Of a stretch of DNA of 64,000 nt, positions 1-8,269 are shown one piece after another. Numbering within the stretch: position 1 is the stretch's first letter; every line of letters starts with the position of its first letter. The position numbers and the translations under genes were made by a program. This stretch comes from Nocardiopsis coralli (GTDB lineage: Bacteria > Actinomycetota > Actinomycetes > Streptosporangiales > Streptosporangiaceae), in contig NZ_JADBGI010000009.1 of the NCBI RefSeq assembly GCF_014892575.1, positions 124,001 to 188,000 on the forward strand. Reading direction: 5' to 3'. Below the pieces are notes generated by a model. It saw only the letters and a program-made list of their open reading frames with translations, did no database searches and was not told the DNA's origin.

Positions 1-935
1 GGGTCGGTTCCGGTCAGGCGGCGGGCCAGGACTGCGGCTTGTTCCCATCCGGGGGCCACGAGCCCGGCGGGGGCGCCGGGGTGGCGGGCGCAGTCGCCGA
101 TGGCGTGCACACGGGGGTGGGAGGTGGCCAGGTGGTCGTCGACGACGATGCCGTGGTCGGTGGCCAGGCCGGCCTGCTGGGCCAGGTCGGTGGTGGGTGC
201 CACCCCGGCGGTGACGATGCAGGCGTCGGCGGCCAGGACGTGGCCGTCGTCCAGTTCCAGTCCGGTTCCGGGGATCCACCGTGCGGCCACGCGCCAGGTG
301 TGTACCTGTACGCCCAGGTCGGTGTAGAGGCGGGTGAGGATGCGGGCGGCGCCGCGGTCGATCTGGCGGCGCATGATCCAGGGTGAGGATTCCACCAGGT
401 GCACGCGGATGCCGGCCTGGGCCAGGCCGCGGGCGGTCTCCAGGCCCAGGACTCCCCCGCCCAGGACGACGGCGGGGGCGCCGGGCTCGAGCAGGGAGGT
501 GATGCGGTGGCAGTCGGCGGCCTGGCGCAGGGCGCTGACGCCGGGTCCGGGGGTGCCGTCGCTCTCGCGCAGGCCGGGCACGGGGGGTAGGTGGGCGTGG
601 GCGCCGGTGGCCAGGACGAGTTCGTCGTAGTGCAGGTGGGTGCCTTCGTCCAGGGTGAGGGTGCGGGCGAGCGGGTCCAGGTGGGTGGCGGTGGTGTCGG
701 TGCGGATGTGGACGTGGTCGGCGGGGGTGTGGGGCAGGGCGATGGTGTGGTCGGTGTGGTGTCCGGCCAGCACGTGTGGGAGCAGGATGCGGTTGTAGGC
801 GGGGCCGGGTTCGGTGCCCACGGCGGTCAGGTGTACGCGGGTGCCGTCCGGGTCCAGGCGGGTGATCTCTTCGGTGAAGCGGGAGCCGACCATGCCGTGG
901 CCGACCAGGGCGATGTGGCGGGGGCGGCTGGTCAT
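1..935 (-). CDS. FAD/NAD(P)-dependent oxidoreductase of nitrate assimilation (NirB N-terminal type), partial
   Basis: Only the first 311 residues are inside the window; the gene runs off the left edge. The protein opens with a dinucleotide fold (GHGMVGSR, residues 12-19). It has a second glycine-rich fold near residue 150 (VVLGGGVLGLE) and a late VHAIGDCA motif typical of class-I pyridine nucleotide-disulfide/NirB-like flavoproteins. The ATG overlaps the nasA stop as ATGA, so the two are translationally coupled. Inference: it passes electrons from NAD(P)H to the assimilatory nitrate reductase, or is the N-terminal half of a nitrite reductase. The missing C-terminus decides which: a siroheme/4Fe-4S domain would mean NirB. 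Confidence 0.85.
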   Translation of the reverse strand, partial: MTSRPRHIALVGHGMVGSRFTEEITRLDPDGTRVHLTAVGTEPGPAYNRILLPHVLAGHHTDHTIALPHTPADHVHIRTDTTATHLDPLARTLTLDEGTHLHYDELVLATGAHAHLPPVPGLRESDGTPGPGVSALRQAADCHRITSLLEPGAPAVVLGGGVLGLETARGLAQAGIRVHLVESSPWIMRRQIDRGAARILTRLYTDLGVQVHTWRVAARWIPGTGLELDDGHVLAADACIVTAGVAPTTDLAQQAGLATDHGIVVDDHLATSHPRVHAIGDCARHPGAPAGLVAPGWEQAAVLARRLTGTD

Positions 936-3049
936 GGGCGTCCTTCCGTGGCGGGGTCGGGGGCGGGGGTGATGCGTACGGCGCTGACCTTGAATTCGGG
1001 CATGCGGCTGGTGGGGTCCAGGGCGTGTTGGGTGAGGGTGTTGGCGGCCTGGTCGTGGGCGTAGTGGAAGGGCACGAAGACGGTGTCGTGGCGTGCGGTG
1101 GGTGTGGTGTGTACGCGGGCGGTCATGGTGCCGCGGCGTGAGGTGAGGTGGGCGCGGGCGCCGTGGGTCAGGCCGTGGTGGGCGGCGGTGTCGGGGTGGA
1201 TCTGGACGGTGGCTTCGGGGTCGGTGGTGGCCAGTTCTCTGATGCGGCGGGTCTGGGCGCCGGATTGGTAGTGGCCGAGCAGGCGTCCGGTGGTGGCCCA
1301 GAGGGGGTAGTGGGTGTCGGTGGTTTCTGCGGGGCCGTGGTGGGTGGGTGTGCTGAAGCGGGCGCGGCCGTCGGGGTGGGCGAAGGTGTCCAGGAACATG
1401 CGGGGTGTGGAGGGCACCCGGTCGGGGTCGGGTTCGGTGGTGGTGGGTCGGGGTGCGGGCCAGTACTGGGGGTGGCCGGCGGTCAGGTGGTGGGGGTCGA
1501 TGCCGGAGTAGTCGGCGCGTCCGCCGGCGGAGGCGCGGGCGAGTTCGGCCAGGACGGTGTCGGCGTCGTGGGGGAAGTGGTGGGGGTCGGCGCCCAGGCG
1601 CGGGGCCAGGTCGGACAGGACCTGTAGGTCGGTGCGTACGCCGGGGGGCGGGTTCTGGGCGCGGGTGCGGCGCAGGAGGCGCCCTTCGAGGTTGGTCATG
1701 GTGCCCTCTTCTTCGGCCCATTGGGCTGTGGGCAGGACGACGTGGGCCTGTTGGGCGGTTTCGGAGAGGACGAAGTCGCAGACGATGAGGTGGTCCAGGG
1801 CGGCCAGGCGTTTTTTGATGAGGGTGGTGTCGGGTGCGGACACGGCGGGGTTGGAGCCCATGACGAAGAGGGAGCGGGGGCCGTGGGGGGTGCCCAGGGC
1901 GGCCAGGAGTTCGGTGGCCGAGCGGCCGGGTCCGGGCAGGTCGTGGGGGGTGGTGTTCCACAGGTGGGCGATGTGGGTGCGGGCGTCGGGGTCGGTGATG
2001 TGGCGGTATCCGGGGAGTTGGTCGGCTTTTTGTCCGTGTTCGCGTCCGCCTTGTCCGTTGCCCTGGCCGGTGATGCAGCCGTAGCCGGAGCCGGTGCGTC
2101 CGGGTAGGCCCAGGGCGAGGGCGAGGTCGATCCAGGCGCCGGCGGTGGCGGTGCCGGTGGCGTGTTGTTCGCTGCCGCGGCCGGTGAGGATGTAGGCGGA
2201 GCGGTTGCGGGCGGCGTGGCCGAGCAGGTCGGCGGCGGCGCGGATGTGGTGGGCGGGCACGCCAGTGATCTCTTCGGTGCGTTCGGGCCAGTGGGCGGCG
2301 GCTTGGGCCCAGGTGGTCCGGAAGCCGGTGGTGCGTTGTTCGATGTAGGTGTGGTCGAGGTGTCCGGCGGTGCGGGCGGCGTGGAGCAGGCCCAGGGCCA
2401 GGGGCAGGTCGGTTCCGGGGCGGGGTGCGAGGTGGAGTCCGCCGTGGTCGAGGGCTTGTTGGGCGGTTGGGGTGCGGCGGGGGTCGATGACGATGAGGGT
2501 GGGTGCGGCCAGGTGGCCCATCATCGGGGGCATGGTTTCGGCGGGGTTGGCGCCGGCGAGCAGGACGACTTGGGCGGTGGCGATGTCGGTGAGGGGGAAG
2601 GGCAGGCCGCGGTCGAGGCCGAAGGCGTGGTTGGTGGCGGCTGCGGCCGAGGACATGCAGAAGCGGCCGTTGTAGTCGATCTGTGAGGTGCCCAGGGCCA
2701 GGCGGGCGAATTTGCCCAGGAGGTAGGCCTTTTCGTTGGTGAGGCTGCCGCTGCCGTAGACGGCGTTGGCGTCGGGGCCGTGGGTTCGGCGTAGGTGGTC
2801 GAGGTGGTGGGCGGCGGTGTCCAGGGCCTGTTCCCAGGTGGCGGGTTCGAGGTGGCCGTTGTGGCGGATGAGGGGTGTGGTGAGGCGGTCGGGGTGGGTG
2901 AGCAGGTCGGGTGCGGTCCAGCCCTTGCGGCACAGGCCGCCGCGGTTGGTGGGGAAGGGGGCGGGGCGGGCCCTCAGGTTCCCGTCGGGGCCGGGTTCCA
3001 GGTGCATGGCGCATTGCAGGGCGCAGTAGGGGCAGTGGGTGGTGCTCAT
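932..3049 (-). CDS. nasA: assimilatory nitrate reductase catalytic subunit (molybdopterin oxidoreductase)
   Basis: A 705-residue cytoplasmic Mo-bisMGD enzyme that reduces nitrate to nitrite. The N-terminal 4Fe-4S site is visible as C6, C9, C13 and C40, followed by RKG. GRFCMSSAAAA carries the probable Mo-ligating cysteine. The C-terminal molybdopterin-dinucleotide domain has the usual LPTAQWAEEEGTMTNLEGR and TGRLLGHYQSG motifs. There is no twin-arginine signal, which fits an assimilatory rather than respiratory enzyme. It starts inside the narK stop (ATGA) and ends inside the oxidoreductase start (ATGA), so transport, reduction and electron supply form one coupled operon. The same frame stays open well upstream, but the ATG next to the narK stop is the only sensible start. 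Confidence 0.95.
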   Translation of the reverse strand: MSTTHCPYCALQCAMHLEPGPDGNLRARPAPFPTNRGGLCRKGWTAPDLLTHPDRLTTPLIRHNGHLEPATWEQALDTAAHHLDHLRRTHGPDANAVYGSGSLTNEKAYLLGKFARLALGTSQIDYNGRFCMSSAAAATNHAFGLDRGLPFPLTDIATAQVVLLAGANPAETMPPMMGHLAAPTLIVIDPRRTPTAQQALDHGGLHLAPRPGTDLPLALGLLHAARTAGHLDHTYIEQRTTGFRTTWAQAAAHWPERTEEITGVPAHHIRAAADLLGHAARNRSAYILTGRGSEQHATGTATAGAWIDLALALGLPGRTGSGYGCITGQGNGQGGREHGQKADQLPGYRHITDPDARTHIAHLWNTTPHDLPGPGRSATELLAALGTPHGPRSLFVMGSNPAVSAPDTTLIKKRLAALDHLIVCDFVLSETAQQAHVVLPTAQWAEEEGTMTNLEGRLLRRTRAQNPPPGVRTDLQVLSDLAPRLGADPHHFPHDADTVLAELARASAGGRADYSGIDPHHLTAGHPQYWPAPRPTTTEPDPDRVPSTPRMFLDTFAHPDGRARFSTPTHHGPAETTDTHYPLWATTGRLLGHYQSGAQTRRIRELATTDPEATVQIHPDTAAHHGLTHGARAHLTSRRGTMTARVHTTPTARHDTVFVPFHYAHDQAANTLTQHALDPTSRMPEFKVSAVRITPAPDPATEGRP

Positions 3050-4422
3050 CGGGTGGCGGCCTCGGCGGGGGCGGGTGCGGTGGTGTGGGGGCGCAGGTAC
3101 AGGAACCGGGTCAGGGCGGCGCAGCCCAGGTAGAACAGGGCGAAGGCGGCGAAGGCGTGTGCGGTGGTGCCGAAGGCGGCGAAGGATTCGCGGAAGGCGA
3201 TGTTGACGCCCACCCCGCCCAGGGCGCCGACGGCGCCGATGAGGCCGAGCATGGAGGAGGCGGTGCGTTTGGTGTGGGCGCGGGTGGCCTCGGGGTCGGC
3301 GCCGGCGGCGATGGCGTGCTCGGCGCGTTGGTGCTGGATGGTGGGGATCATTTTGTAGGTGGAGCCGTTGCCCAGGCCGGTGAGGGTGAACATCAGCGCG
3401 AAGGCGCCCACGAACAGGGCCAGGTGGGCGGCTTGGACGGCGGCGACCAGGGCCAGGGCGCAGGCGGTCATGGCCAGGAAGACCCAGAGGGTGACGCGGG
3501 CTCCGCCGTGGGTGTCGGCCAGGCGCCCGCCCAGGGGGCGGATGAGGGAGCCGATCACGGGGCCCAGGACGGCCACGGCGGCGGAGGTGATGGGTGCCAG
3601 GCCGAACTGGGACTGCAGGAGCAGGCCGAAGGCGAAGCCGGTGCCGATGAAGGATCCGAAGGTGCCGATGTAGAGCACGCTCATGGTCCAGAAGTGGCGG
3701 TCGGTGACGGCGGAGAGTTGGGCGCGGGCGTCGGAACGCACGTGGGTGAGGTTGTTCATCGAGCGCAGGGCCCACCAGGTGGCCAGGGCGATCAGGGGCA
3801 GGTAGATCAGCGGCACCAGGTGGGGTGCGGCGGTGGTGAACAGGGCGATGACGGCCAGTCCGACCAGTTGCACGGTGGCCACGCCGATGTTGCCGCCGCC
3901 GGCGTTCAGGCCCAGGGCCCAGCCTTTTTCTTTCTCGGGGAAGTAGGAGTTGATGTTGGCCATGGAGGAGGAGAAGTTGCCTCCGCCCAGGCCGGCGGTG
4001 GCGGCCAGGGCCATCATGAGCCAGAAGGGGGTCTGGGGGTTCTGTACGGCCACCAGGGCGGCGAGTGTGGGTGCGATGAGCAGGGCGGTGGAGATGATGG
4101 TCCAGTTGCGTCCGCCGAACAGGGGCACGGCCAGGGTGTAGGGCACTCGGAGTACGGCGCCGACGAGGGTGACGGTGGACAGCAGCAGGAACTTCTGTTC
4201 GGGGGTGGTGGAGAAGCCGTGCTCGGGGATCATGAACAGCACCAGGACCGACCAGATGCTCCAGATGGAAAAGCCCAGGTGTTCGGAGGCGATGGAGGCC
4301 CACAGGTTGCGGCGGGCGAGGGGGCGTCCGGTCTGTTCCCAGAAGTGGGGGTCTTCGGGGTGCCAGTGGTTGATCCAGCTGGGCCGGGTACGGTCGGGGC
4401 GCAGGTGGTCGGTGAGGGGCAC
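3046..4422 (-). CDS. narK: nitrate/nitrite transporter, MFS NarK family
   Basis: A 458-residue MFS protein with about 12 membrane spans. Both nitrate signature motifs are present: GGGNFSSSMANIN at residues 146-158 and NAGGGNIGVA at 173-182. An arginine in LRVPY (R92) matches the substrate arginine region of NarK. It is the first gene of the narK-nasA-oxidoreductase operon, so it probably imports nitrate for assimilation. Two GlnR-like boxes lie 56-92 bp upstream, which suggests control by nitrogen status. Confidence 0.95.
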   Translation of the reverse strand: MPLTDHLRPDRTRPSWINHWHPEDPHFWEQTGRPLARRNLWASIASEHLGFSIWSIWSVLVLFMIPEHGFSTTPEQKFLLLSTVTLVGAVLRVPYTLAVPLFGGRNWTIISTALLIAPTLAALVAVQNPQTPFWLMMALAATAGLGGGNFSSSMANINSYFPEKEKGWALGLNAGGGNIGVATVQLVGLAVIALFTTAAPHLVPLIYLPLIALATWWALRSMNNLTHVRSDARAQLSAVTDRHFWTMSVLYIGTFGSFIGTGFAFGLLLQSQFGLAPITSAAVAVLGPVIGSLIRPLGGRLADTHGGARVTLWVFLAMTACALALVAAVQAAHLALFVGAFALMFTLTGLGNGSTYKMIPTIQHQRAEHAIAAGADPEATRAHTKRTASSMLGLIGAVGALGGVGVNIAFRESFAAFGTTAHAFAAFALFYLGCAALTRFLYLRPHTTAPAPAEAATR

Positions 4423-4477
4423 GGGTCTGCCTTCCTGGGGCGGGTGGGGTGGCCGCCTCAGAACCTAGGCAGGGCGG

Positions 4478-4514
4478 GTTGCGTGCGGGTGTCCTTGCGT
4501 AACGTGCGCGCAAC
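4478..4514. promoter_or_regulatory. two opposed GlnR-like boxes upstream of narK
   Basis: On the plus strand, GTAAC-N6-GCAAC lies at 4499-4514. On the minus strand, GACAC-N6-GCAAC lies at 4493-4478. Both follow the 5-6-5 layout of actinobacterial GlnR boxes (gTnAC-n6-GaAAC). They lie 56-92 bp upstream of the narK ATG in front of a nitrate assimilation operon, the usual place for GlnR. No glnR gene is in the window, so this rests on motif and context. Confidence 0.5.
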
Positions 4515-4602
4515 GGTCGGCTCACCCGGGGCAGGTCGGGGCGGTGAAGGGGGGTGTGTTCGGGGCGCAGACAGGCGTGGGGGCGTGTGGGACGGTGTGC
4601 GC

Positions 4603-5589
4603 ATGTGTGCGCGGGTGTGGGAGTGGGACGGTGCGGGGGCCGGTGAGCAGGAGCGGGCGCAGTGGGCGCGTGTGTATGCCGGCGGTGAGGCGGAGGTGGC
4701 CGGGGGCGGGCTCTCGGCGGGTGAGGTGGCCGAGCGGGTGCGCGGTTCGGGTTCGCCTCAGGTGTGGCGGTGGGCGGCGTGCACGGGGTCGGGCGGTGCG
4801 GTGGTGGGTGTGGGTGAGTTGCGTCGTCAGCCCTTCGATGCGTCGGTGGGTGCGTTGCGGTTGTACGTGGAGCCGGGGGCGCGCCGTCAGGGGTTGGGGA
4901 TGCGGTTGCGGGCGGCGGCGTTGGAGCGGGCCCGGTCCGAGGGGATGGAGCGTACCCAGAGCACGGTGGTGGCCGGGCCGCAGGGTGAGGATTTCGCGCG
5001 TACGAGCCCGTGGTTGCGCACGGTGCTGGCGCTGGAGCTGCACCAGCAGGTCTTGGACGAGCCCACGTTGGCGCGGTGCCGGTCGTTGGCGTCCTCGCCG
5101 CGTCCGGGGTATCGGCCCGCGCACTGGGTGGGCCCGGCCCCTGATGCGTTGGCGGCCTCGTTCGGGCGGGTGATGGGGCACTTGTTGGAGGCTCCGGGTG
5201 CGGGGTTGCGCGGGGGCGGTGTGTGGGGTGCGCAGCAGGTGCGGGCCTGGGAGCGGCGCATCACCGAGGACGGGGCGCGTCTGGTGGTGGGTGCGGTGCT
5301 GGACCGGACCTCTGATGAGGTGGTGGCGGCCACGGCCAGCACGGTGAGCCGGTCGCAGGTGGCGTTGCAGCACGACACGGCGGTGTTGCCGGCGCATCGG
5401 CGCAAGGGGTTGGCGATCCGGGCCAAGGCGGCTCAGGCTCTGCGTATCCACGAGTATTTCCCGCACGTGCGGGTGTTGTCGGTGATGGTGGAGCCGCCTC
5501 ATACGGCGATGGTGGCGTTGAACCGTTCGCTGGGGTATGTGCGGGTGGGTGAGCGGTTGTTGGTGGAGGAGGATCTGCGCCGCGGGTGA
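4603..5589 (+). CDS. tandem GNAT-domain N-acetyltransferase
   Basis: A 328-residue protein with two GNAT folds. The first has its acetyl-CoA pyrophosphate-binding loop at residues 87-103 (YVEPGARRQGLGMRLRA). The second is near residues 256-275 (AVLPAHRRKGLAIRAKAAQA), followed by VALNRSLGYVRVGE. The two-domain layout recalls mycothiol synthase (MshD) and related actinobacterial acetyltransferases, but the substrate cannot be read from the sequence. The ATG at 4603 was chosen because the frame upstream has no better start and the first strand begins soon after. It is divergent from the nitrate operon. Confidence 0.75.
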   Translation: MCARVWEWDGAGAGEQERAQWARVYAGGEAEVAGGGLSAGEVAERVRGSGSPQVWRWAACTGSGGAVVGVGELRRQPFDASVGALRLYVEPGARRQGLGMRLRAAALERARSEGMERTQSTVVAGPQGEDFARTSPWLRTVLALELHQQVLDEPTLARCRSLASSPRPGYRPAHWVGPAPDALAASFGRVMGHLLEAPGAGLRGGGVWGAQQVRAWERRITEDGARLVVGAVLDRTSDEVVAATASTVSRSQVALQHDTAVLPAHRRKGLAIRAKAAQALRIHEYFPHVRVLSVMVEPPHTAMVALNRSLGYVRVGERLLVEEDLRRG

Positions 5590-5627
5590 GCCGGTACCGG
5601 GCCGGGCGGGGCGGGTAGGTGGGGGCC

Positions 5628-6440
5628 ATGGACGAGCGACCGGTTCTGGTGGTGGGCGGTAGTGGTTCGACGGGGCGGCGTGTGTGCGCGGCGTTGACGG
5701 GGGCCGGGTGTGCGGTGCGGTCGGTGGCGCGGTCGGCGCGGGTGCGCTTCGACTGGGCCGATCCGGCCACGTGGGAGCAGGCGGTGGACGGGGCGCGTGC
5801 GGCTTATGTGATGGCGCCCGACGGGGTGTGGGTGGATCCAGCGTTCCTGGAGCGGGCCGTGGAGCTGGGTGTGGAGCGGGTGGTGCTGCTGTCCAGTGAT
5901 GCCCTCGAGCAGATGGGTGATGAGCGCCTGTTGGCCGCGGAGGAGGCGGTGCGTTCGTTGGTGCCCGAGTGGACGGTGTTGCGGCCGGACTGGTTCGATC
6001 AGAACTTCGACGAAGGTGTGCTGTTGGAGCAGGTGCGTGCTGGTGCGGTGGTGGTGCCGGTGGAAGGGGTGCGCCAGGCGTTCGTGCACGCGGGCGACAT
6101 CGCGGCGGTGGCCGCGGCGGCTCTGACCGGGGAGGGGTTGGTGGGGCGCACGTTGCGGGTGACGGGGCCGCGGGCGCTGTCTTTTGCCGAGGCGGTGGCG
6201 TTGGTGTCCGAGCAGGCGGGGTTCGAGGTGCGGTTCGAGGGTGGGGCGAAGGATTTTGTGCGGGTGCTCTCGCGGGCGGGTGTGGACGGTGAGCAGATCG
6301 ATCGCATGCTGGCCTCGTTCGCGGGGTTGGTGGAGCGCGGTGATGCGGTTCCTTCGGGTGTGGTGGAGCAGGTGACCGGGCGCGCGGCGGTGGATTTTGC
6401 GGATTTTGTGGTGGAGGCGGCCCCGGCCTGGCGGGTGTGA
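5628..6440 (+). CDS. NmrA/NAD(P)-binding Rossmann-fold protein
   Basis: A 270-residue atypical short-chain dehydrogenase. The N-terminal VLVVGGSGSTGRR (nucleotide loop about residues 10-16) and the WTVLRPDWFDQNF segment are typical of NmrA/SDR-a5 proteins such as NAD(P)H:quinone oxidoreductase QOR2-like enzymes. A GTG three codons upstream (5619) is possible, but the ATG is preferred. It lies 38 bp after the tandem GNAT gene. Substrate unknown. Confidence 0.75.
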   Translation: MDERPVLVVGGSGSTGRRVCAALTGAGCAVRSVARSARVRFDWADPATWEQAVDGARAAYVMAPDGVWVDPAFLERAVELGVERVVLLSSDALEQMGDERLLAAEEAVRSLVPEWTVLRPDWFDQNFDEGVLLEQVRAGAVVVPVEGVRQAFVHAGDIAAVAAAALTGEGLVGRTLRVTGPRALSFAEAVALVSEQAGFEVRFEGGAKDFVRVLSRAGVDGEQIDRMLASFAGLVERGDAVPSGVVEQVTGRAAVDFADFVVEAAPAWRV

Positions 6441-6465
6441 GGAAGGTCGGGCACACCACGCTTCC

Positions 6466-6477
6466 TACTGGCCGGTA
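6466..6477. promoter_or_regulatory. palindrome TACTGGCCGGTA upstream of the thioesterase gene
   Basis: A 12-bp near-perfect palindrome (10 of 12 positions symmetric) ends 10 bp before the ATG at 6488, where core promoter or leader sequence would be. TACYGGCCRGTA-like palindromes are common TetR-family sites. No cognate regulator is adjacent, so this is a candidate operator only. Confidence 0.3.
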
Positions 6478-6487
6478 ACATCGGGGT

Positions 6488-7303
6488 ATGAGCCTCGACC
6501 CCACCGCTGGAACCTCCCGTTTCGACCGCGACACCGCCGTGGACAAGCGCGAGGACGGCGAGTTCACCGCCACCCTCACCGACGCCTGGACCACCTTCAC
6601 CACCCACCCCAACGGCGGTTACGTCCTGGGGGCGGCGCTGCAGGGGCTGGGCCAGTGCCTGTCCCAGCCCGATCCCCTGGCCGTGTCCGCGTTCTTCCTG
6701 CGCCCGGCCGCGCCCGGCCCGGCCACCGTGTCCACCGAGGTGGTGCGCGAGGGGCGGCGTACCGCGACGGGCCAGGCCGTGCTGGAACAGGGCGGCAAGC
6801 AGGTCGTGCGGGTGGGCGCCACCTACGGCGACCTGGCCCCGGACCCCTCGGCGCGCGAGCTCAGCCTGGAGGAGCCGCCCGACCTTCCCGACCCCGAGCA
6901 GTGCCTGGTGCCCGCCGAGTTCGACGGGACCGCCCAGGGGACCTCCATCGCCGCCAGCGTGCAGTACCGCTACCCCTCCCGGCCGGGGTGGCTGGACGGG
7001 CGCACCGACGGCCGGCCCCACTCCGAGTTCTGGATGCGCTTCGCCGACGGGCGCGCGGCCGACACGCGTGCGCTGGTCTCGATGGTGGACTTCGCTCCCC
7101 CGGCGGTGCTGGAGATCGGTGAGTTCCAGACGGTGACGGTGGAGCTGAGCGTGCACGTGCGCGCCCGCCCGGCGCCGGGGTGGCTGGCCTGCCGGGTCTT
7201 CACCAAGCACGTGGCCGGCGGGCTGCACGAGGAGGACGTGGAGCTGTGGGATGCCCGGGGCACGCTGGTGGCCCAGGCCCGCCAGCTCGCGATGCTGCTC
7301 TGA
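6488..7303 (+). CDS. acyl-CoA thioesterase, TesB-like double hot-dog protein
   Basis: A 271-residue protein of the size and layout of TesB-type thioesterases. The first hot-dog (about residues 1-130) contains TTHPNGGYVLGAAL and a beta-rich VSAFFLRPAAPGPATVSTEV segment. The second (about 150-271) holds the FWMRFADGR strand and ends with LWDARGTLVAQARQLAML, a characteristic C-terminal strand. It probably hydrolyses acyl-CoA thioesters in the cytoplasm. It is followed by a clear terminator and preceded by a possible TetR-type operator. Confidence 0.8.
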   Translation: MSLDPTAGTSRFDRDTAVDKREDGEFTATLTDAWTTFTTHPNGGYVLGAALQGLGQCLSQPDPLAVSAFFLRPAAPGPATVSTEVVREGRRTATGQAVLEQGGKQVVRVGATYGDLAPDPSARELSLEEPPDLPDPEQCLVPAEFDGTAQGTSIAASVQYRYPSRPGWLDGRTDGRPHSEFWMRFADGRAADTRALVSMVDFAPPAVLEIGEFQTVTVELSVHVRARPAPGWLACRVFTKHVAGGLHEEDVELWDARGTLVAQARQLAMLL

Positions 7304-7315
7304 GCCGCCCTGTGT

Positions 7316-7356
7316 GGGGCCCGGCCGCCGTGGTGCGGCGCGGGCCCCCTTTTTTT
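7316..7356 (+). terminator. intrinsic terminator after the thioesterase gene
   Basis: A GC-rich stem (GGGGCCCG...CGGGCCCC with an inner GCCG/CGGC pairing) is followed by seven T residues at 7350-7356. It lies between convergent genes. Confidence 0.85.
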
Positions 7357-7365
7357 GTGTGGTGT

Positions 7366-8109
7366 TCAGACCACGGCGCGGAAGTGGGTGGTCAGGCGGT
7401 GGTCCTGGTCGAGCAGGTGGAAGGCCACGCCCGGGGGTTGGTCCATGGCGGCGGTGTGTTCGCTGTCCCAGGGCATGGGTGCGCTGCGGATCAGGGCGGG
7501 GGCCAGCAGCAGGGGCAGTCCGGCGAAGGTGGTGACGCCGGCGGTGTGGGCGTGGCCGACCAGGATGCCGGCCACGCGGGGGTGGGCGCGCAGGAGTGCG
7601 GCCAGGTCCTGGGCGTTGTCCAGGCGCACGCGGTCGGAGAGGGGGTGGTGCACGCGCGCGGGCGGGTGGTGGAAGGCCAGCAGGGCGGGGGTGTCGCCTT
7701 CCAGGGATTCCAGGGTCTGGTTGATCCACATCAGGGTGGCCGGTTCCAGGTGTCCGCCGTCGTGGCCGGGGACGGTGGAGTCGCACACCAGGACGGCGGT
7801 GCCGTGGACGTGGTGGAGCTGGTTGAGGGGTTCTCGGGAGGGGGCGCGGCCCAGCAGGTGGCGGCGCAGGGCGGCGCGGTCGTCGTGGTTGCCCGGGCAG
7901 GTCAGGACGGGGAAGGGCACGTCCAGGAGTTGGGCGGCGCGGTGGTATTCGTCCTCGGCGCCGGTGTGGGCGAGGTCGCCGGTGACCAGCAGGGCGTCGG
8001 GGCGGCGGTGTAGGCGGGTGAGGTGGTCCAGGGTGCGGGTGGCGCGTTCGGTGGCGCGTTCGCTGCCGTCCAGGTGCAGGTCACTGATGTGGGCGAGCAG
8101 AAGTGTCAA
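7366..8109 (-). CDS. calcineurin-like metallophosphoesterase
   Basis: A 247-residue class III cyclic-nucleotide-phosphodiesterase-like protein. All five metallophosphoesterase blocks are present: ISDLHLD (residues 8-14), VTGDLAHTG, CPGNHDDR, LAFHHPPA and LVGHAHTAG. It resembles CpdA/Icc-type enzymes. The start chosen is TTG at 8109 because a GGAGGG (8122-8117) sits 7 nt upstream. A GTG at 8124 lies inside that Shine-Dalgarno and is less likely. Physiological substrate unknown. Confidence 0.85.
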   Translation of the reverse strand: MTLLLAHISDLHLDGSERATERATRTLDHLTRLHRRPDALLVTGDLAHTGAEDEYHRAAQLLDVPFPVLTCPGNHDDRAALRRHLLGRAPSREPLNQLHHVHGTAVLVCDSTVPGHDGGHLEPATLMWINQTLESLEGDTPALLAFHHPPARVHHPLSDRVRLDNAQDLAALLRAHPRVAGILVGHAHTAGVTTFAGLPLLLAPALIRSAPMPWDSEHTAAMDQPPGVAFHLLDQDHRLTTHFRAVV

Positions 8110-8269
8110 CGGGGGTCCCTCCACCGGCGGGCCGGGCCGGTCTTCTCACGGTTCGACGCTTTTTTCGTGAGAACGCTAGTGCGCGCCCCGTGGGCGGGCA
8201 ACCGGTGTTGGAGGGGCTCGTTGCGGCTCTGAGCAGGGACGAGGGGCGGGGTGGGCGTGCCCGCCCCGG

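Noticed and set aside
932..4525. Very long open frame (1197 codons) on the minus strand covering nasA and, upstream, the narK region in another frame.
   Set aside because: Only the part from 3049 is nasA. The upstream part is an arginine/proline/histidine-rich shadow of narK, which has proper family motifs in its own frame.
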